Shown piece after piece: positions 22,001 through 26,175 of a DNA stretch of 26,175 nt; the stretch's first letter is position 1, and each line of letters opens with the position of its first letter. The notes beneath the pieces were generated by a model, which saw only the letters and a list, made by a program, of their open reading frames with translations, searched no databases and had not been told where the DNA came from. This DNA comes from DATDMG01 sp036518955 (GTDB lineage Bacteria; Actinomycetota; Actinomycetes; Actinomycetales; Kineosporiaceae), in assembly GCA_036518955.1 (NCBI GenBank), contig DATDMG010000531.1:1-26175 (forward strand), given 5' to 3'. A program made the translations under genes and the position numbers.

Positions 22001-23988
22001 AGCACCAAGCGGTCGAAGCCGTCGCTCTCGCTCGCCCCCCGCCAGGCGGCCGCGAACGCCTGGCAGAACTGCTCCCGAGCCAGGTCGGGTCGGTCGGCGG
22101 CGGCCGTGTACTGCAGCCCGAAGTCGTAGATGTGGACTCGTGCGCCGTCGCTGCGCCGCAACTCGTGCGGCCATTCGTCGACCACCTCGACGCCGAGGTT
22201 CGAGAGGAACGGCAGTACCTGCGTCAACGTGACCGGGGCACGCCGGTAGAGCTTGAAGCGGCGCATCCGCCCGGCGGCGCCCAACGGCTCGTAGAGCGTC
22301 ATCCCGATCGCGTCCGGGTCGCTCGGCTCGAGCTCCTCGATCCGGCGCAGGTCGGCCACCGCGACCCGGGCCGGGTAGTCCTCCTTGTACGCCTCCGGGA
22401 ACCCCTGCCCCCAGAGCCGGAGCAGCCGGGCGGCCTCTTCCTCGCCCAGCTCGGCGCGCAGCGCGTCGGCGAGGTCCTCGTCCCAGGAGCGGGTGGCCTC
22501 GACGAGGCGTGCCTCGAGCTCCTCCTGGTCGACCGGCTCGATCACCTGGGTCGGCGCCACCCGGACGACGAGGTGCAGCCGGGCCAGCATCGACTCGCTC
22601 ACCCGGGCGGTGTAGTCGACGGACGAGGCGTGGAACACGTCCCGGAGGATTTCCGCCATCCGCAGCCGGACCGTCGTGGTGTAGCGGTCGCGGGGCAGGT
22701 ACACCAGGCAGGAGACGTACCGCCCAAAGGCGTCCGTGCGCATGAACAACCGGGTCCGCCGGCGCTCCTGCAGGTGCAGGACCGCGATCGCGACGTCGTA
22801 CAGCTCATCGACGGGGATCTCGAAGAGCTCGTCGCGCGGGTACGTCTCCAGCAACTGCATGAGGTCCTTGCCGGAGTGGCTCTCCAGCGCGAAGCCGGCC
22901 CGCTGCAGCACCGCATCGACCTTGCGCGACACCACCGGGATCCGGCGGACGCTGTCGGTGTACGCGCTGGAGGCGAACAGGCCGAGGAAGCGCCGCTCTC
23001 CGATGACCTCACCGGTCTCGTCCAACAGCTTCACCCCGACGTAGTCCAGGTAGCCGGAGCGGTGCACGGTCGCCCGCGAGTTGGACTTGGTGAGCACGAG
23101 GAGTTCGGGCTCGCGGGCCTTGGCCCGGGCGGCCTCCGACAGCCGCTCGAAGGCGCTGGAGACGGTGGTCTGGTCGTACCGCAGGATCCCCAGGCCGGAG
23201 CCGTGCTGGGCGACCAGCCGGGTCTGCCCGTCCGCCTCGACCAGCCGGTACTCGCGGTAGCCGATGAACGTGAAGTGCCCGTCGGCGAGCCAGTGCAGCA
23301 GCCCCTGGGCCTCCAGAGCCTGCTCCTCGCCGATGCCCGGGGGCACCGACTCCTCCAGCTCCTCGGCGATCATCCGGGCCCGCGCCCTCATCCGCGGCCA
23401 GTCCTCGACGGCGACCCGGACGTCCTCCAGCACCCGCCGGATCCCCGCGGCGATCGCGTCCAGGTCGGGCTGGTCGGACTCGCGGTCGATCTCGACGTGG
23501 ATCCAGGACTCGACGGCGACGTCGCGCGGCAGGTGCCGGACGACCTGGTCGGTGCAATCGTCGTCCACGATGTCGCGCAGCGCGCCGGTGACGTCGCGGC
23601 GGACCAGGATCTGGGGGTGGACGACCAGGTGGATCGCCCGGTCCTGGCGGCCCAGCTCCGCGGTGACCGAGTCGACCAGGAAGGGCATGTCGTCGGTGAC
23701 GACCTCGACGACGGTGTGCCCGGTGGCCCACCCGTTCGTCTCGACGGTCGGGGTGAACACCCGTACGTTGGCGGTGCCCTGCGGCCGGTGCTCGGCCATC
23801 TGCCGGTGGGAGCTCACCATCCCGGCCAGGTCCAGCGGCTCCCGCTCGGCGAGGTCCTCCACCGCCACGTGCCGGAGGTACCGAGCGATGAGCGGGGCGA
23901 GCCCGCCGTCGGGACTGCTCTGCCGGTCGGCCGCCTCCACCGCCTTCGCCACGATCTGCGCCCGGTCGGACTCCTGCGCATGACGCAT
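19087..23988 (-). CDS. gdh: NAD-specific glutamate dehydrogenase, large (L-180) class
   Basis: A 1633-residue enzyme that oxidises glutamate to 2-oxoglutarate and ammonium with NAD. This giant class has long N- and C-terminal regulatory regions. The N-terminus carries RPQGTANVRVFTP and VVEVVTDDMPFLVDSVTAEL, which are typical. The catalytic core has KVARGGLRWSDRREDFRTEI and VPTGAKGGFV with the active-site lysines, and GDMSGDVFGNGML of the cofactor domain. I chose ATG 23988, with GGAG nine bases upstream, because the streptomycete enzyme N-terminus (recalled) aligns there; the frame opens to GTG 24015. A long open frame on the other strand is shadow. It probably shares a transcript with pdtaS, and works next to PruA in proline/glutamate catabolism. 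Confidence 0.95.
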   Translation of the reverse strand: MRHAQESDRAQIVAKAVEAADRQSSPDGGLAPLIARYLRHVAVEDLAEREPLDLAGMVSSHRQMAEHRPQGTANVRVFTPTVETNGWATGHTVVEVVTDDMPFLVDSVTAELGRQDRAIHLVVHPQILVRRDVTGALRDIVDDDCTDQVVRHLPRDVAVESWIHVEIDRESDQPDLDAIAAGIRRVLEDVRVAVEDWPRMRARARMIAEELEESVPPGIGEEQALEAQGLLHWLADGHFTFIGYREYRLVEADGQTRLVAQHGSGLGILRYDQTTVSSAFERLSEAARAKAREPELLVLTKSNSRATVHRSGYLDYVGVKLLDETGEVIGERRFLGLFASSAYTDSVRRIPVVSRKVDAVLQRAGFALESHSGKDLMQLLETYPRDELFEIPVDELYDVAIAVLHLQERRRTRLFMRTDAFGRYVSCLVYLPRDRYTTTVRLRMAEILRDVFHASSVDYTARVSESMLARLHLVVRVAPTQVIEPVDQEELEARLVEATRSWDEDLADALRAELGEEEAARLLRLWGQGFPEAYKEDYPARVAVADLRRIEELEPSDPDAIGMTLYEPLGAAGRMRRFKLYRRAPVTLTQVLPFLSNLGVEVVDEWPHELRRSDGARVHIYDFGLQYTAAADRPDLAREQFCQAFAAAWRGASESDGFDRLVLLAGLRWRQVLVLRAYAKYLRQIGTTFSQDYIEQCLRNNLGPTRRLVRLFEARFDPDFPVDPGRPDDRHEQTSRIVADIRADLDRVASLDQDRILRAFLGLILGTVRTNAFQTEPDGGPKPYVSFKLDPALVPDLPAPRPACEIFVYSPRAEGVHLRFGKVARGGLRWSDRREDFRTEILGLVKAQTVKNAVIVPTGAKGGFVAKQLPDPALDRDAWLAEGTGAYRIFVRGMLDLTDNLVSDGSVAGGQVVVPPPRVVRHDGDDTYLVVAADKGTASFSDTANAVALEYGFWLGDAFASGGSVGYDHKVMGITARGAWESVKRHFRELGKDVQNQDFTVVGIGDMSGDVFGNGMLLSEHIRLVAAFDHRHVFLDPDPDPAASFAERSRLFALPRSSWADYDPSVISPGGGVHPRTAKSVPISPQVADRLGLPASVTALTPPELISAILQAPVDLLWNGGIGTYVKSSREANADVGDKANDQIRVDARRLRVRVIGEGGNLGLTQLGRVEAALGGVRVNTDAIDNSAGVDTSDHEVNIKILLDRIVATGDLTVKQRNQLLAEFTDEVGSLVLRDNYEQNVLLGNARKQSLGMLPVHQRFIRSLEARGQLDRALEFLPDDAGLVERAEGGLGLTSPEFSVLVAYAKNTLKADLLASDLPDDSWFGGTLHAYFPKKLVAGYADRLTLHPLQREIIVTCLVNEMVNRGGITFAYRAQEETGAAPDAIARAYTVCREVFRLRDFAATVESLDARVSTEAQTALYLAFRRLLDRSVRWFLQTRPGRLDIGAEIARFSPVVDELGPGIHDLLVGAEHKAMREEADRFVKKGVPEDLATMGASLLNLYQVLDITEISSATGLPPKEVATVYFILSERYAVDAMLVRISGLSRPDRWQALARAALRYDLYAALESLTIAVLTSTRTGSALERIAAWERANAAAVVRATQTLDEVRRLEKGDLASLSVALRTLRGVVRSST

Positions 23989-24197
23989 GTCGGCCTGCTC
24001 CACCCTCGTCACCACCGCACCCCGTTGTGCGGGTCACCCCGTCGACCATACCCCGGGCGGAGCGGGAGACCTCCGGCGCCAACCGGACGGTCCACGACCC
24101 TGCCTCGCCGAGACCCACCGATCATGGACCACTCACGCGCAACGCCGCAGGACGCCACGCCGACGCGCCGGAGCGGCACGCCAATCCAGTACGCGAC

Positions 24198-24217
24198 GTG
24201 ACCATGCACATGCTCAC
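24198..24217. promoter_or_regulatory. Imperfect 20-bp palindrome upstream of gdh
   Basis: GTGACCATG and CATGCTCAC are arms that match at 8 of 9 positions around a CA spacer. It lies 210 bp upstream of the chosen gdh start and 178 bp upstream of the DUF2505 start. Size and symmetry suit a dimeric repressor or activator. No family is recognised with confidence. Confidence 0.4.
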
Positions 24218-24246
24218 AATGACGCCGCCAGCGCGAGTGGCACGCA

Positions 24247-24265
24247 GTGACGTGACCGACGTCAC
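24247..24265. promoter_or_regulatory. Second GTGAC-type dyad upstream of gdh
   Basis: GTGACGT and ACGTCAC are perfect 7-bp inverted arms with a 5-base spacer, 30 bp from the first dyad. GTNAC elements are part of actinobacterial GlnR sites, and gdh is a nitrogen gene, but the GAAAC partner element is not seen, so GlnR is only one option. Confidence 0.4.
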
Positions 24266-24394
24266 GCTGCGAGACGGAGTGACGGACGCCCGGCGCTCCG
24301 TGCCGCGCTCCGACTGTCCGGCCCACCGGATCCCCGTATGCTGCGCAGGCATCCGCATCGGACGGCGAGGTGTCGCGCGAGGGAGGAGAAGAGA

Positions 24395-24892
24395 GTGCGC
24401 CTGAGCGCAGAGATCCGGTACGAGGCCGGGCCGAAGCGGGTCTTCGGGATGATCGTCGATCCGGCCTTCCAGGCGGCGAAATGCGCCGCGACGGGATCAC
24501 TCGAGCACGAGGTCGACGTCACCGAGCACGCCGACGGGGGCGCCACCGTCTTCACCCGCCGCACCCTGCCGACCGACCAGGTCCCCGATGCGGTGCGCGT
24601 CCTGGTCGGCCGCACCGTGCACCTGGCCGAGACGCAGTGCTGGGAACCGGAGCGCGCCGACGGGTCCCGCTCCGGCACGATCCGGGTGGAGATCGAAGGC
24701 ACACCGCTGCGCTTCACCGCCTCGACCGCACTGGTCCCCGTCGGGGAGGGCACCCGGCAACCCATCGACGGGGAGCTCAGGGCGAACGTGCCGCTGATCG
24801 GCGGCCGGATCGAGAAGGCCGCGGAGCCGGCCGTCCGGGGGGCCATCCGGGTGGAGGAACGCACCGGTACCAGCTGGCTCGCCGAACGCTGA
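24395..24892 (+). CDS. DUF2505 (SRPBCC-like) protein
   Basis: A 165-residue protein of the actinobacterial DUF2505 family, which belongs to the SRPBCC/START-like fold with a hydrophobic ligand pocket. It begins RLSAEIRYEAGPKRVFGMIV, has a central beta sheet (TRRTLPTDQVPDAVRVLVGR, RFTASTALVPVGEGTRQPID) and ends in a long helix (GGRIEKAAEPAVRGAIRVEE), as in the family. No catalytic residues are known, and the ligand is unknown. GTG 24395 follows GGAGG by eight bases and places the protein directly at the first beta strand. ATG 24338 would add low-complexity residues. It is divergent from gdh and converges with pruA. Confidence 0.88.
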   Translation: MRLSAEIRYEAGPKRVFGMIVDPAFQAAKCAATGSLEHEVDVTEHADGGATVFTRRTLPTDQVPDAVRVLVGRTVHLAETQCWEPERADGSRSGTIRVEIEGTPLRFTASTALVPVGEGTRQPIDGELRANVPLIGGRIEKAAEPAVRGAIRVEERTGTSWLAER

Positions 24893-24921
24893 CACCTCAC
24901 CGAGGGGGCTCGGCCGTCAGC
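24888..24921. terminator. Nested hairpin between DUF2505 gene and pruA
   Basis: GCTGAC (24888-24893) pairs with GTCAGC (24916-24921), and inside it CCGAG (24900-24904) pairs with CTCGG (24909-24913) around GGGG. It spans the DUF2505 stop and abuts the pruA stop (24922-24924), so one structure can end both converging transcripts. Confidence 0.6.

Positions 24922-26175
<1,254 letters not shown>

Larger units (their letters stand above)
23989..24394. other. Divergent control region of gdh and the DUF2505 gene
   Basis: A 406-bp gap with no credible gene. It holds a less GC-rich core (about 24115-24260) with two dyads built from GTGAC/GTCAC half-sites at 24198-24217 and 24247-24265, and a CCGCAC/GTGCGG stem at 24015-24032 in the gdh leader. 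For the plus-strand gene, TATGCT near 24337 could be a -10, with no convincing -35. Confidence 0.45.

Noticed and set aside
20404..24201. 1265-residue plus-strand open frame opposite gdh
   Set aside because: Its His/Val/Asp/Gln-rich composition is the reverse-strand image of a GC-rich coding frame; gdh motifs on the minus strand are unequivocal.
24009..24500. 163-residue minus-strand frame in the gdh/DUF2505 intergenic region
   Set aside because: Overlaps the DUF2505 start and the gdh leader, low-complexity, no Shine-Dalgarno.

Overview
The window is about 26 kb of chromosome-type DNA from a very GC-rich actinomycete. The evidence is pervasive G/C third positions, frequent GTG starts and 4-bp GTGA/ATGA gene overlaps, and actinobacteria-restricted genes: a WhiB1-type iron-sulfur regulator, a PdtaS-like kinase, a DUF3516 helicase, the large NAD-glutamate dehydrogenase, DUF2505, and a SigF/RsbW-type pair. 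The set resembles Geodermatophilales, Frankiales or Pseudonocardiales, but I cannot name a genus from sequence alone. Both ends cut through genes. I see no insertion sequence, phage gene, tRNA, rRNA or CRISPR array.

Region 1 (1-4860, minus strand) is a Tad/Flp-type pilus or secretion operon read right to left: tadA/cpaF ATPase, tadB, tadC, a short Flp-like membrane peptide, two TadE-like pseudopilins and a TadG-like protein cut by the left edge. Most junctions overlap. The exception is a 136-bp gap before the Flp-like gene, which has its own strong ribosome binding site. Region 2 (4861-6306) holds the leader of this operon, with tandem 15-16 bp repeats and an exact TTGTCCACA box. It also holds a 66-residue protein with a zinc-binding anti-sigma (ZAS)-like HxxxCxxC motif, and a hypothetical protein with a possible Gmad2-like C-terminal domain.

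Region 3 (6307-14634) has aroQ (3-dehydroquinate dehydratase), then a convergent DExH helicase with a DUF3516 tail. Divergent from the helicase is a 1481-residue FHA-transmembrane-FtsK/SpoIIIE protein of EssC/EccC architecture. A GNAT acetyltransferase overlaps its end. Region 4 (14753-17325) is regulatory: an RsbW-like anti-sigma factor one base from its SigF-type sigma factor, a small membrane protein on the other strand, and a WhiB1-type gene with a CRP-like site upstream.

Region 5 (17548-26175) has pdtaS convergent with whiB1, the same neighbourhood as Rv3219/Rv3220c in Mycobacterium tuberculosis. A 1633-residue NAD-glutamate dehydrogenase lies 24 bp upstream of pdtaS and is probably cotranscribed with it. 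A divergent DUF2505 protein follows, then the C-terminal three quarters of pruA (P5C dehydrogenase) on the minus strand. PruA and glutamate dehydrogenase are consecutive steps from proline through glutamate to 2-oxoglutarate.

Most genes are ordinary core actinobacterial genes. The less explained signals are non-coding or small: the tandem repeats and shared 13-mer box before two secretion-type ATPase genes, the mini-ZAS protein, a 14-bp perfect hairpin inside the start of the EssC-like reading frame, and dyads in the gdh and whiB1 control regions.
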